Positions 56,462 through 64,000 of a stretch of 64,000 bases of DNA are shown here, piece after piece. The position numbers and the translations under genes are program-made. The DNA is from Thermonema lapsum (GTDB lineage: Bacteria > Bacteroidota > Bacteroidia > Cytophagales > Thermonemataceae), in contig NZ_JAASRN010000001.1 in assembly GCF_011761635.1 (NCBI RefSeq), forward strand, positions 827,846-891,845, written 5' to 3'. The notes beneath the pieces are model-generated. The model was not told the DNA's origin. It made no database searches and saw nothing but the letters and a program-made list of their open reading frames with translations. The stretch's first letter is position 1. Each line of letters starts with the position of its first letter.

Positions 56462-58585
56462 ATGAAAATTAAAGAGATCACATTCTATAACTACAGAGTG
56501 TATAAAGGATTAAACACCATTGATCTTAGTGTAAGAGATGGTAAAAATATTATTATTGTTAGCGGTAATAATGGTTATGGGAAAACGTCTTTCTTGACAG
56601 GACTTGTGTGGTGCCTATATGGTAAGCAGATGGAGATGGTAGATGAAATGTATAAAAAAGAGGTTGACAGTCAAGGAGGATACCAAAACTTCTTTCATAA
56701 ATCATTAAATAGGGATGCTAAAAAAGAAGGTATATCAAAATACTATGTTGAAGTTCTTATGGAAGACGTAGAGTTGGTAGATGGAATATACAATGTACGA
56801 ATCAAACGTGAGTACGATATACAAGAAAGCACCGATACGCTCTATATTAAGTCAGAATCAGAGGACATGCCCCTTCCAGATGAAGAATATTTAGATGAAG
56901 ATAAAAACAAAGACTATTTTATTAGAGAAAATATCCTTCCAATAGATATAGCCAAGTTCTTTTTATTCGATGCAGAAAAAATAGTAAACATTGCTGAACT
57001 ATCTCTTACTCAACAAGGCGAGGAACTCAGCAAGGCTTATTCTCAAATCTTAGGAATTCATAAATATGAACAAATTAGCGACTATTTAGAGCAACTTCTG
57101 GGTAAAATAAAAAGGGAGTCGGCAAGCCCCGACGAAGTAGCTAAGTTTAACAATTTACGAACTCAATATGATACATTAATAGAGATAACCATCCCAGAAA
57201 TAAAAACTTGCATTGAAGAACTCAAAGAAAAGAAAAGAAATTTAGACTATCAAAAACAAGAAATAGAAAACTCTCTAATAGAAAAGGCTTTGGGATATAG
57301 TGAAGATTATATAAATAACCTTAGAAAGGAGGAAGAAGAGCTAAAGCAGGAAGAGAGCAAGCTCAAACAAGAACTATTACAGCTTTATGAATGGACCCCA
57401 TTAGCAAGTGCAGGTAATCTACTTTTATTAGTAAAAGAGAAGATAGACACCGAACTACAAGAAAAATGGCAAGAAGCAGCAGAAAAAGATATTGATGAAA
57501 AAATAAATACGATAATAGACAAGTTCTGGGAAGAGTATAAAAAGAACACCAGCGATGAGTTTTCTCTCCACCGACGTCTGAAAAATATTATAGAGCAAGC
57601 TATAGAACAAGCTGTACGAGAAACCATTTATGAATTACCAATAGAAAATAAACCCACTTCTGGCACATTCAAACTTAACTATACAGAAAATCAAAAGAAT
57701 CAGATAGAGAAGTTAATTAACTACATTGCGACATCCTTCAAAGAAGTATTTGCAAAGACAATTGAAGAACGAAACATGGTAGAGAATAGGCTTCTCGAAA
57801 TAAGAAACAAGATAAAAAAAGCTGAAGCGTCGGTTAATACAGAAGAAACCCAACAATTACGAGAAAGAAAAAAGCAAAAAGAAAATGAAATAGAAAATCT
57901 ATTAAAAGAAATAGGAGCTAAAGAACAGGAACTAAAAGAACTTGAAAACAAAGCAAACAAAATAAGTTATGACATTAAAAAACTGGAAGAAAAGGTAAAA
58001 ACCCGTGAGGAATTTAAGAAGAAGGAGAAATTCATCAAGGATCTTCGCTCCAAGCTTAACGACTTTATAAATAAATTCCATAAGAAGAAAAAAGAAACGC
58101 TAGAGCAACGTATTCTTGCAGGCTTGAAGTCAATTATGCATAAAACCAACTTAATTGACAGAGTGGAGATTCAGACTATCGAACGCTCCATGAGTATTAG
58201 GCTATACAATAGTCATGGAGAAGAAATACCGAAGAATTCTCTTAGCAAAGGGGAACAGCAGATGTTAGCTACTGCTATCCTTAAAGGGTTAGTCGAAGAG
58301 AGTGGCATTGAGTTCCCTGTATTTATAGACTCACCAATGCAAAAATTCGACCAACTCCATGCTACAAATATTATCGAACACTTTTATCCCACAATAAGTG
58401 AGCAAGTTGTAATATTCCCTCTCTTAAATAAAGAGCTGACAGAAAAAGAGTATCAAAAACTTATCCCCTATATTGCTAAAAGCTACCTCATTATAAATGA
58501 AGACGGAAAAAGCTCTTTTGAAGAAATAGCACCAGAAGAACTACTAAATACCTACAATAAAAAATACTTAGCTTATGACAAGTAA
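56462..58585 (+). CDS. dndD: DNA phosphorothioation ATPase DndD (SMC/Rad50-like)
   Basis: The 707-residue ABC-type ATPase has an N-terminal Walker A GNNGYGKT (35-42) and two long coiled-coil arms (residues about 215-300 and 430-560). The C-terminal half holds the ABC signature SLSKGEQQML near residue 592 and the Walker B VFIDSPM near 620. This is the DndD layout, thought to reshape or nick DNA during sulfur incorporation. It overlaps the next gene by 11 bp. The base composition is strongly A-rich compared with flanking core genes. Confidence 0.92.
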   Translation: MKIKEITFYNYRVYKGLNTIDLSVRDGKNIIIVSGNNGYGKTSFLTGLVWCLYGKQMEMVDEMYKKEVDSQGGYQNFFHKSLNRDAKKEGISKYYVEVLMEDVELVDGIYNVRIKREYDIQESTDTLYIKSESEDMPLPDEEYLDEDKNKDYFIRENILPIDIAKFFLFDAEKIVNIAELSLTQQGEELSKAYSQILGIHKYEQISDYLEQLLGKIKRESASPDEVAKFNNLRTQYDTLIEITIPEIKTCIEELKEKKRNLDYQKQEIENSLIEKALGYSEDYINNLRKEEEELKQEESKLKQELLQLYEWTPLASAGNLLLLVKEKIDTELQEKWQEAAEKDIDEKINTIIDKFWEEYKKNTSDEFSLHRRLKNIIEQAIEQAVRETIYELPIENKPTSGTFKLNYTENQKNQIEKLINYIATSFKEVFAKTIEERNMVENRLLEIRNKIKKAEASVNTEETQQLRERKKQKENEIENLLKEIGAKEQELKELENKANKISYDIKKLEEKVKTREEFKKKEKFIKDLRSKLNDFINKFHKKKKETLEQRILAGLKSIMHKTNLIDRVEIQTIERSMSIRLYNSHGEEIPKNSLSKGEQQMLATAILKGLVEESGIEFPVFIDSPMQKFDQLHATNIIEHFYPTISEQVVIFPLLNKELTEKEYQKLIPYIAKSYLIINEDGKSSFEEIAPEELLNTYNKKYLAYDK

Positions 58586-60140
58586 TATTCATATAAAAAC
58601 ATCAGAAGAAAATCAAAAGAGAATAAGCTTCCTAACCAAAAAAATATATACCGACGCACCAGAGAATCTCATTGCACGCCTTGCATTGGTGCTTTCTCTG
58701 CGCACCGGAAAAAAAATAGACTTAGAAACAGAAAAAAAAGATAGTAAAGGGAAAGAATATAAAGAAGACACTCTATTTGGCAAATATAAAGATATTTATG
58801 TTGCTTTAGTCTGCCAGCATTATAGTATTTCCCCTGATGACCCTAAGCTACCGCAGTATGTAAAAGCGCATGTAGATCATGGAATAGAACTTATACACAA
58901 TGAAATCACTACACAGTCCAGCACTATCAGAGGTACAGATTATCTTCTAAAAAAAGTAACCGATGGAGTGTTTGAGTTAGTTTCTATTGATACATTAGCT
59001 CCTACTATAACAAGTCCTCATTATAGTATTCCAGGCAAAAAACATTATTCCGCTCCTATTAAAATAGAAATAGGAAAGTTAAAAAATGGTAAAGTACTTC
59101 AATTTGAATGGAATAACACACAATTTCGCCCCAACTGCCACATAGCTATTGCAGGAACTTCTGGAAGTGGAAAAACAAGATTTGCCCGCCACCTCATCAA
59201 GGAAATAGTAAACAAAACGAACCACCAAGTAAATTTTTTATTTATAGATTTTAAAGGGCAAGGTAGGCAACAAGAGAACTATTCAGATCTGTTTATTAAT
59301 GAAACGAACTGTGAATACAGAGATTTGTCTAAAAGTAAATTTCCCATTAACCCCTTATCTATTATCAATACAATTAATGAAAGCGAAAAAATATCTTCTA
59401 TCCTCAGATTCATAGATATTCTTACGAAGTGTAACCCCAAAATCGGTGAAGTACAGAAGTCTCATCTTAAGACAGCTATAAAAAATGCAATCGATAATTT
59501 AAGCTCGGGTGAACCTTTAACGTTCAATCATATCTATCAACAACTTGAATCCAATAAACCTGATAGCCTTACTGAATTAATAGACCGCCTGGCAGAACTT
59601 CCTCTCTTTGATACACAAAACAATGCAGAAGTCATTAACAATAACTACTATTTAAGCATTCCCAGCAGCTTACCTGAAAATGTTCGGATAACGGCAGTCT
59701 TTCTTGTCATATATTATATATATCACATTTTCATTCAAATGGAAGATACTCCTAACGAGCAAGGTTATCAAGGCGTCAGATTTTTGCTGGTTATAGATGA
59801 AGCACACTTTGTTTTTAAAGATAAAGCTACCCATAGTCTGCTGGAAGAAATCCTGCGAACTATTCGTAGCAAAGGCGTTGGCATTATGTTAATATCCCAA
59901 ACCATTACAGATTTTGTGCATAAAAGCTTCCATTTAGGTAGTGCTTGTGGTACCAATTTCCTTTTCCAACTGAAAGAACAAAAAACTCAGACCATCAGAG
60001 AATTTGCTAATTATCCTCAGAATTTGGACTCCAAAGTAAAACAAGCCATGGAGCAATTAAAGCCTGGAGAAGCGCTTACTAATTTAAAAGAAGAAGAAGG
60101 ATATCAGTTAGGTACCCCTTTCCAAACTTATGCAATCTAA
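58575..60140 (+). CDS. dndE: DndE-like domain fused to a HerA/FtsK-type ATPase
   Basis: The 521-residue protein combines two parts. Residues 1 to about 118 look like DndE: KRISFLTKKIYTDAPENLIARLALVLSL, then a TLFGKYKDIYVALVCQ segment and VKAHVDHGIELIHN. Classical DndE is only about 110-130 residues and ends there. Residues about 160-515 form a HerA/FtsK-like ATPase: Walker A GTSGSGKT (194-201), Walker B LLVIDEAHF with Asp 408 and Glu 409, and a sensor-like LISQTITDF. It may couple DNA translocation or hexamer formation to sulfur transfer, or supply restriction. I recall the label DndEi for ATPase-bearing DndE variants but could not verify it. Confidence 0.85.
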   Translation: MTSNIHIKTSEENQKRISFLTKKIYTDAPENLIARLALVLSLRTGKKIDLETEKKDSKGKEYKEDTLFGKYKDIYVALVCQHYSISPDDPKLPQYVKAHVDHGIELIHNEITTQSSTIRGTDYLLKKVTDGVFELVSIDTLAPTITSPHYSIPGKKHYSAPIKIEIGKLKNGKVLQFEWNNTQFRPNCHIAIAGTSGSGKTRFARHLIKEIVNKTNHQVNFLFIDFKGQGRQQENYSDLFINETNCEYRDLSKSKFPINPLSIINTINESEKISSILRFIDILTKCNPKIGEVQKSHLKTAIKNAIDNLSSGEPLTFNHIYQQLESNKPDSLTELIDRLAELPLFDTQNNAEVINNNYYLSIPSSLPENVRITAVFLVIYYIYHIFIQMEDTPNEQGYQGVRFLLVIDEAHFVFKDKATHSLLEEILRTIRSKGVGIMLISQTITDFVHKSFHLGSACGTNFLFQLKEQKTQTIREFANYPQNLDSKVKQAMEQLKPGEALTNLKEEEGYQLGTPFQTYAI

Positions 60141-60150
60141 TTAAAATTTA

Positions 60151-60180
60151 CTCTTGTGGAAGGAGCATCTTCCACAAGAG
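60151..60180. terminator. Bidirectional terminator between dndE and dndA
   Basis: A perfect 12-bp stem, CTCTTGTGGAAG (60151-60162) with CTTCCACAAGAG (60169-60180), encloses a 6-base loop. T-rich sequence follows on both strands, so it serves both convergent genes. Confidence 0.92.
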
Positions 60181-60186
60181 TTTCAT

Positions 60187-61383
60187 TTATAATGCAGCCA
60201 ATTCTCGGAGCTCTTTTACAGCAAAACTTATTCTATCAACCGCAATATCTATTTCTTCTTCAGTTGTAAACTTGCTTAAAGATACCCGTATACTTCCGGC
60301 TGCATCATCTTCTGAAAGCCCCATCGCTCTTAAAACATAGGATGGTTCAATGGTGTGAGAGCTGCAAGCACTGCCGTTACTTATAACAACCCAAGGTGCA
60401 CCCTCATCCTCTGGACATAAAGCAGCGATTAAAGCTTCTGAATCAATAGCATTTATAGTTATATTACTTGTATTACACACCCTTGGGGCAGTCTCTGAAT
60501 TAATTTTTACGCCATCTATGGATTTTTTTATCTTATCTTCAAAGAAATTTCTCAAATACTCCATTTTCTTTATATTGCTTTCCATCTCCAAAAAAGCTAT
60601 CTCTGCTGCCACCCCCATACCTACAATTGCTGGGACGTTTAAGGTACCGCTTCTTTTACCCTTCTCATGCCCCCCTCCGTGTAATAAAGGTGAAATCCTT
60701 AGTCGCATTCCATCCTGAACTTTTGAAGTGCACCATATTCCACCAACACCTTTTGGACCATGAAATTTGTGCGCATTAAAGCATGCTATATCAACACCAT
60801 CTTGGCTTAAATTTACAGGAACCTTCCCTAAAGCCTGCGTGTAATCAGAAAAACAGATAGCTCCTACACGATGAGACATTTCGGCAATCTTTTGTATTGG
60901 TTGAATAACGCCTGTTTCGTTATTTACATACATAACAGCCACTAAAGCTACATCCTCCGACAAAACATCAGCGAGTACATCCAGGTCTATTAGTCCATTA
61001 TCTTTTACCGGCAAGTATGTAACTCGATAACCCAAAACCTTCTCTGCATAAGCACATACATCCAGAATAGCCTTATGTTCTGTTTGACATGTTACTATGT
61101 GGCGCCTCTTAGTGTTCTCAGGAAGCACCGCCTTAATCACCTGATTAATAGCTTCAGTAGCTCCACTCGTAAAGACAATCTCTTCTGGATACGATGCTCC
61201 AACTAATGTAGCTACTTGCTTTCTTGCCTTGGAGATAGCTTGTTCTGCTAAAAAACCAAAACGATGCCTGCTACTTGAATTAGCATATATTTCATCAAAA
61301 AACGGTAACATAGCATTTACCACCTCAGTCGGTACTTTCGTTGTTGAGTTATTATCAAGGTAAATAATCCTGCGCTCACTCAT
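60187..61383 (-). CDS. dndA: Cysteine desulfurase (DndA/IscS-type)
   Basis: This 398-residue PLP enzyme removes sulfur from cysteine as a persulfide. It starts RRIIYLDNNSTTKVP and has the PLP Lys 206 in NAHKFHGPKG and the catalytic Cys 340 in SNGSACSS, followed by the arginine stretch GSIRVSLSKF. Genomic context, convergent with dndCDE inside the AT-rich block, points to the DndA role. By sequence alone it could also be an IscS/NifS paralogue, and a housekeeping copy is probably elsewhere. Confidence 0.87.
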   Translation of the reverse strand: MSERRIIYLDNNSTTKVPTEVVNAMLPFFDEIYANSSSRHRFGFLAEQAISKARKQVATLVGASYPEEIVFTSGATEAINQVIKAVLPENTKRRHIVTCQTEHKAILDVCAYAEKVLGYRVTYLPVKDNGLIDLDVLADVLSEDVALVAVMYVNNETGVIQPIQKIAEMSHRVGAICFSDYTQALGKVPVNLSQDGVDIACFNAHKFHGPKGVGGIWCTSKVQDGMRLRISPLLHGGGHEKGKRSGTLNVPAIVGMGVAAEIAFLEMESNIKKMEYLRNFFEDKIKKSIDGVKINSETAPRVCNTSNITINAIDSEALIAALCPEDEGAPWVVISNGSACSSHTIEPSYVLRAMGLSEDDAAGSIRVSLSKFTTEEEIDIAVDRISFAVKELRELAAL

Positions 61384-61471
61384 ATTCTTAGACTTTTGTT
61401 TTACGCATTTTTAAAATAAAGCAAAGTTTCGTATCGTTGTTCACAAGAGTATTAAAAAAACCTCAAACAAT

Positions 61472-62764
61472 ATGCATAAGCTATACACCTTGCTCATATT
61501 CGGCTTGCTCTTATGCTTGACAAGCCTTGCGCAAAACCCTGCACCTGCCCCGTCGCAAAGTCGTCCAGTGGTTATCAACAACGCCACACTCCACTTAGGC
61601 AATGGGCAAGTTATGCACCATGCCTATTTGGCTTTTGAAAAAGGCAAAATTACTGCCATCAGCCAGGAACCCATCCGCATAGAGGGGGCAGAAATCATAG
61701 ACGGACGCAACAAGCATGTGTATCCCGGCTTCATCTTACCCAATACCACCTTGGGCTTAAGGGAAATCGACGCCGTGCGTGCTACCCTCGACTTTGCCGA
61801 AGCAGGGCAATACAACCCCAACGTGCGTGCTTTAGTAGCCTACAACACCGATTCGGAAATCATCCCTACCGTGCGCCTCAATGGTGTATTGATAGCCCAA
61901 AGCACTCCACGCGGCGGGGTCATTTCTGGCACCTCTTCTATCATGATGCTTGACGGCTGGACTTGGGAAGAAGCCGTGCTCAAAGCCGACGATGGTATTC
62001 ACATGAACTGGGTGCCTATGTTCCAGCGCCGCGGGTGGAATGGTCCTATAGAACCCAATAAAAACAGAGACAAGCAGTTGCAATACATAGAAGACTTTTT
62101 TGCCGAAGCTGCCGCCTATGCACGCCAAAGCGAACCGACAGAAGTCAACCTAAAATTTGAAGCCATGCGCGGCTTGTTCGACGGCAGCAAAAAACTGTAT
62201 GTTCATGCCGACCGCGCACGCGAGATGGTAGAAGCTGTACAGTTTGCGAAAAAAGCAGGCATTCGTCATGTGGTGCTGGTGGGTGCTGCAGAAGCTTGGT
62301 TAATTAGCGACTTTCTGAAAGAGCAGCAAGTAGCCGTGTTGCTCAACCGTGTGCATGACCTTCCTCCCTATGAAGACAGCGATACAGACCACTTTTACAA
62401 ACAAGCAGCCCTTTTGTTCCGCGCCGGTGTGCTGGTGGGGCTGCAATATGCCGGTGACATGGAAGCTATGGGTAGCCGCAACTTGGGTTTTACTGCTGGT
62501 ACTGCCGCTGCTTATGGCTTAGACCCCGAAGAGGCGCTACAACTGATTACACTCAACAATGCACACATTTTGGGCATAGACAAACAGGTAGGTAGCCTCG
62601 AAGTAGGCAAAGATGCCACTTTGTTTATTTCACGCGGCGACGCCCTCGACATGCGCAGCAACCAAATCGAACGGGCTTTCATTCAAGGACGAGAGCTCAA
62701 ACTAGAAAGCAAACAAACACGTTTGTATCACATATATACCCAAAAATACGGGATTGAAGAATAA
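61472..62764 (+). CDS. Secreted amidohydrolase-fold protein lacking the HxH metal motif
   Basis: The 430-residue protein has a signal peptide (LLIFGLLLCLTSLAQ) and the beta-sandwich plus TIM-barrel layout of imidazolonepropionase-like amidohydrolases. The N-terminal sandwich gives VVINNATLHLGNG, and the C-terminal part gives LGIDKQVGSLEVGKDATLFI. The usual GFIDxHxH metal motif reads GFILPNTTLGL, and the later metal His in the family is replaced in VVLVGAAEAW. A conserved-looking HADRA remains. It is likely an inactive or altered paralogue, perhaps a partner of an active enzyme encoded elsewhere. Confidence 0.8.
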   Translation: MHKLYTLLIFGLLLCLTSLAQNPAPAPSQSRPVVINNATLHLGNGQVMHHAYLAFEKGKITAISQEPIRIEGAEIIDGRNKHVYPGFILPNTTLGLREIDAVRATLDFAEAGQYNPNVRALVAYNTDSEIIPTVRLNGVLIAQSTPRGGVISGTSSIMMLDGWTWEEAVLKADDGIHMNWVPMFQRRGWNGPIEPNKNRDKQLQYIEDFFAEAAAYARQSEPTEVNLKFEAMRGLFDGSKKLYVHADRAREMVEAVQFAKKAGIRHVVLVGAAEAWLISDFLKEQQVAVLLNRVHDLPPYEDSDTDHFYKQAALLFRAGVLVGLQYAGDMEAMGSRNLGFTAGTAAAYGLDPEEALQLITLNNAHILGIDKQVGSLEVGKDATLFISRGDALDMRSNQIERAFIQGRELKLESKQTRLYHIYTQKYGIEE

Positions 62765-62790
62765 GCTATAAAAAAGTACCCTACTCTTGA

Positions 62791-62821
62791 AGGCTGCTTT
62801 GGGAAGAAGCAGCCTTTTTTT
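62791..62821 (+). terminator. Terminator of the amidohydrolase gene
   Basis: AGGCTGCTT (62791-62799) pairs with AAGCAGCCT (62807-62815), followed by TTTTTT. The IS1-like element starts right after this T-run. Confidence 0.9.
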
Positions 62822-63606
62822 GAGAGTCTTATACAAATGATAGATTTTGTGTATTTGTTCAAAACTTTCTCATATGAACTCTTTGCCAAAGAAATGCAAA
62901 TTAGCAGAGCGATGCAAAAAATGCGGTAGTCAGAGCGTAGTAAAAAATGGGTTAGTCAGACATAAGCAAAGATATAAATGCAAACATTGTGGTTATAATT
63001 TTACCATTGGAGATGCAATAGAAAAAGTGAAGCCAGAAGCAAAAGCTCTTGCTATGTTACTTTATGGCAGTGGTAAAGCAACTTATGGAATGATTGCACG
63101 ACTTTTTAACGTAAGTCGTACCACCGTATTATACTGGATAAGAACCATGGGAAGAAGCTTGCCTATTCCTGAAATAGACACAGAAGTAAAAGAAGTACAG
63201 ATAGATGAGATGTGGCACTTTATAGAAAAAACAAAAGTTACGGCTCTGGCGAGCCGTGGATTGTCTTAGAGGTAAAACCATCGGATGGATTATTGGCAAT
63301 CTGATGCTCGAACCTTCAAGAAATTATATGAACGATTAAAAGATAAGGCTGAGAGATTTTACACAGATGATTGGGAAGTTTATAGAAAAATAATACCAGA
63401 AGATAAGTTGATACAAAGCATTAGAATAGAGCAGAGCAACTCGAATGTAAGGCATTATCTTGGGCGGATGACAACAAAAAACAAGATAGTATCAAAATCT
63501 ATAGAGATGATAGATATTTCATTACGAATAAGCTGTTGTCTAAATGAATATGGATTCTATGAAATTTTTCAAAGCAAGTTTTTATCTATCTTCACTTAAC
63601 ACTCTC
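62822..63606 (+). mobile_element. IS1-family-like insertion sequence with degraded transposase
   Basis: The element is about 785 bp, the normal IS1 size. The left end GAGAGTCTTA...GATAGAT (62822-62845) matches the inverse of the right end ATCTATC...TAACACTCTC (63584-63606) at about 18 of 23 positions with one gap. It encodes one transposase reading frame, now broken. No clear target-site duplication is visible because the left flank is a T-run. It sits immediately after the amidohydrolase terminator and before recN. Confidence 0.78.
62874..63599 (+). pseudogene. IS1-family transposase, two compensating frameshifts
   Basis: The reading frame starts at ATG 62874 with an N-terminal zinc finger (CKKCGSQSV, then YKCKHCGYNF) and an HTH (MIARLFNVSRTTV). 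The catalytic core begins IDEMWHFIEK and ends FYTDDW, then IEQSNSNVRHYLGR. In the listed frame a TAG occurs at 63267. Between about 63232 and 63300 the true sequence is in the +1 frame (LWRAVDCLRGKTIGWIIGN), and then the original frame resumes (DARTFKKL). An extra A in the A6 run at 63226-63231 and a lost G after 63301 explain both shifts, restoring GNRDARTF. Confidence 0.85.
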
Positions 63607-63637
63607 TTTACCACCAAGGGCAAAACAGCCCATGGTC

Positions 63638-64000
63638 TTATGGTCTGCGATTCTGAGCCAGCAGCTCGCGCGCGCTTTGCAGTGCCGAGGGTGAAGGCTG
63701 CTGCCCACTAATCATCTGTGCTATCTCATGCACCCGTTCTTCGACACTCAATAGCTTCAAGCGGCTGAAAGTACGACTGCCCGCCTCGTCTTTGTAAACG
63801 TAGTAATGCGCATCGGCAAGGGCGGCAATTTGGTGTAGGTGGGTGATGGCTATCAACTGATGATGTTTCGACATCTCTGCCATCATGCGTGCTACTTTCA
63901 TGGCAGTTTCGCCAGAAATGCCCGTATCTATTTCATCTAAGATTAAAGTAGGTAAGGCTGTTTTTTGTGCTAATAGGTATTTAATAGCCAACATCAGACG
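63638..64000 (-). CDS. recN: DNA repair protein RecN, C-terminal part (cut by window end)
   Basis: This is the 3' end of recN. The visible 120 residues contain the ABC ATPase Walker B and D-loop LILDEIDTGISGETA, the H-loop region AITHLHQIAALADAHY and the typical tail ERVHEIAQMISGQQPSPSALQSARELL. RecN is an SMC-like protein in double-strand break repair. The coding sequence runs off the window at base 64000, so the signature and N-terminal Walker A are not seen. Confidence 0.93.
   Translation of the reverse strand, partial: RLMLAIKYLLAQKTALPTLILDEIDTGISGETAMKVARMMAEMSKHHQLIAITHLHQIAALADAHYYVYKDEAGSRTFSRLKLLSVEERVHEIAQMISGQQPSPSALQSARELLAQNRRP

Noticed and set aside
63226-63232. A6C heptamer as a programmed -1 frameshift site of the IS1-like transposase
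   Set aside because: The catalytic region downstream is in the +1 frame, and the -1 frame ends at a stop after about 25 codons. An inserted A is a simpler explanation.

Overview
The window is a stretch of bacterial chromosome, almost certainly from the phylum Bacteroidota and probably from the Cytophagales side of it. The evidence is a T9SS-type C-terminal sorting domain on a secreted peptidase (53494-55020), a SusC-like carboxypeptidase-regulatory plus TonB-dependent receptor, and promoters of the Bacteroidota type (-33 TTTG, 20 bp, -7 TAnnTTTG) ahead of rpsT, a tRNA pair and dnaN. The order-level guess is inference only. Coding density is high, genes often share stop codons or overlap, and most intergenic gaps hold hairpin terminators.

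Layout. 1-4.6 kb: thioesterase, alanine dehydrogenase, tsaE, a ChlI-like AAA+ ATPase and rpsT. 4.7-8.7 kb: radC, a CBS protein, a VOC protein, an MFS transporter and a secreted orphan. 8.7-12.1 kb: tRNA-Gly and tRNA-Leu, an ECF sigma/anti-sigma pair, gmk, an HxlR regulator and nadD. 12-23.6 kb: secreted and envelope proteins, a saccharopine-dehydrogenase-like reductase, trmN6, a Na/Pi cotransporter, and one operon rpe, TonB receptor, lpoB, TPR lipoprotein. 23.8-30.9 kb: two-gene zinc-ribbon/M28 unit, transaldolase, katG, GNAT, dnaN. 31-38 kb: a ThiF-like/acyl-synthase-like gene pair, an SDR, fluC, sucC, parE. 38-44 kb: pyc, a HAMP-GAF membrane protein and an AlbA_2 regulator. 44-50 kb: polysaccharide export/regulation genes (cpsB-type phosphatase, wzc, wza, rfbC, glycosyltransferase). 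50-55 kb: hflX, tRNA-Arg, a 7TM histidine kinase, a T9SS-exported M28 peptidase.

The accessory highlight is an AT-rich block at 55.1-61.4 kb that encodes a DNA phosphorothioation (Dnd) system: dndC, dndD and a third gene in which a DndE-like N-terminus is fused to a HerA/FtsK-like ATPase. A convergent dndA-type cysteine desulfurase closes the block across a perfect bidirectional terminator. No dndB and no dndFGH-type restriction genes lie in the window, so this looks like a compact four-gene variant. DndA would supply sulfur, DndC would activate it, and DndD and the DndE-ATPase would act on DNA.

After the island come an amidohydrolase-fold protein that lacks the usual HxH metal site, an IS1-like element whose transposase carries two compensating frameshifts, and the 3' end of recN cut by the window edge. 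Non-coding structure includes a four-copy family of about 95-bp palindromic-ended repeats and an array of short repeats at a 21-bp period downstream of dnaN.
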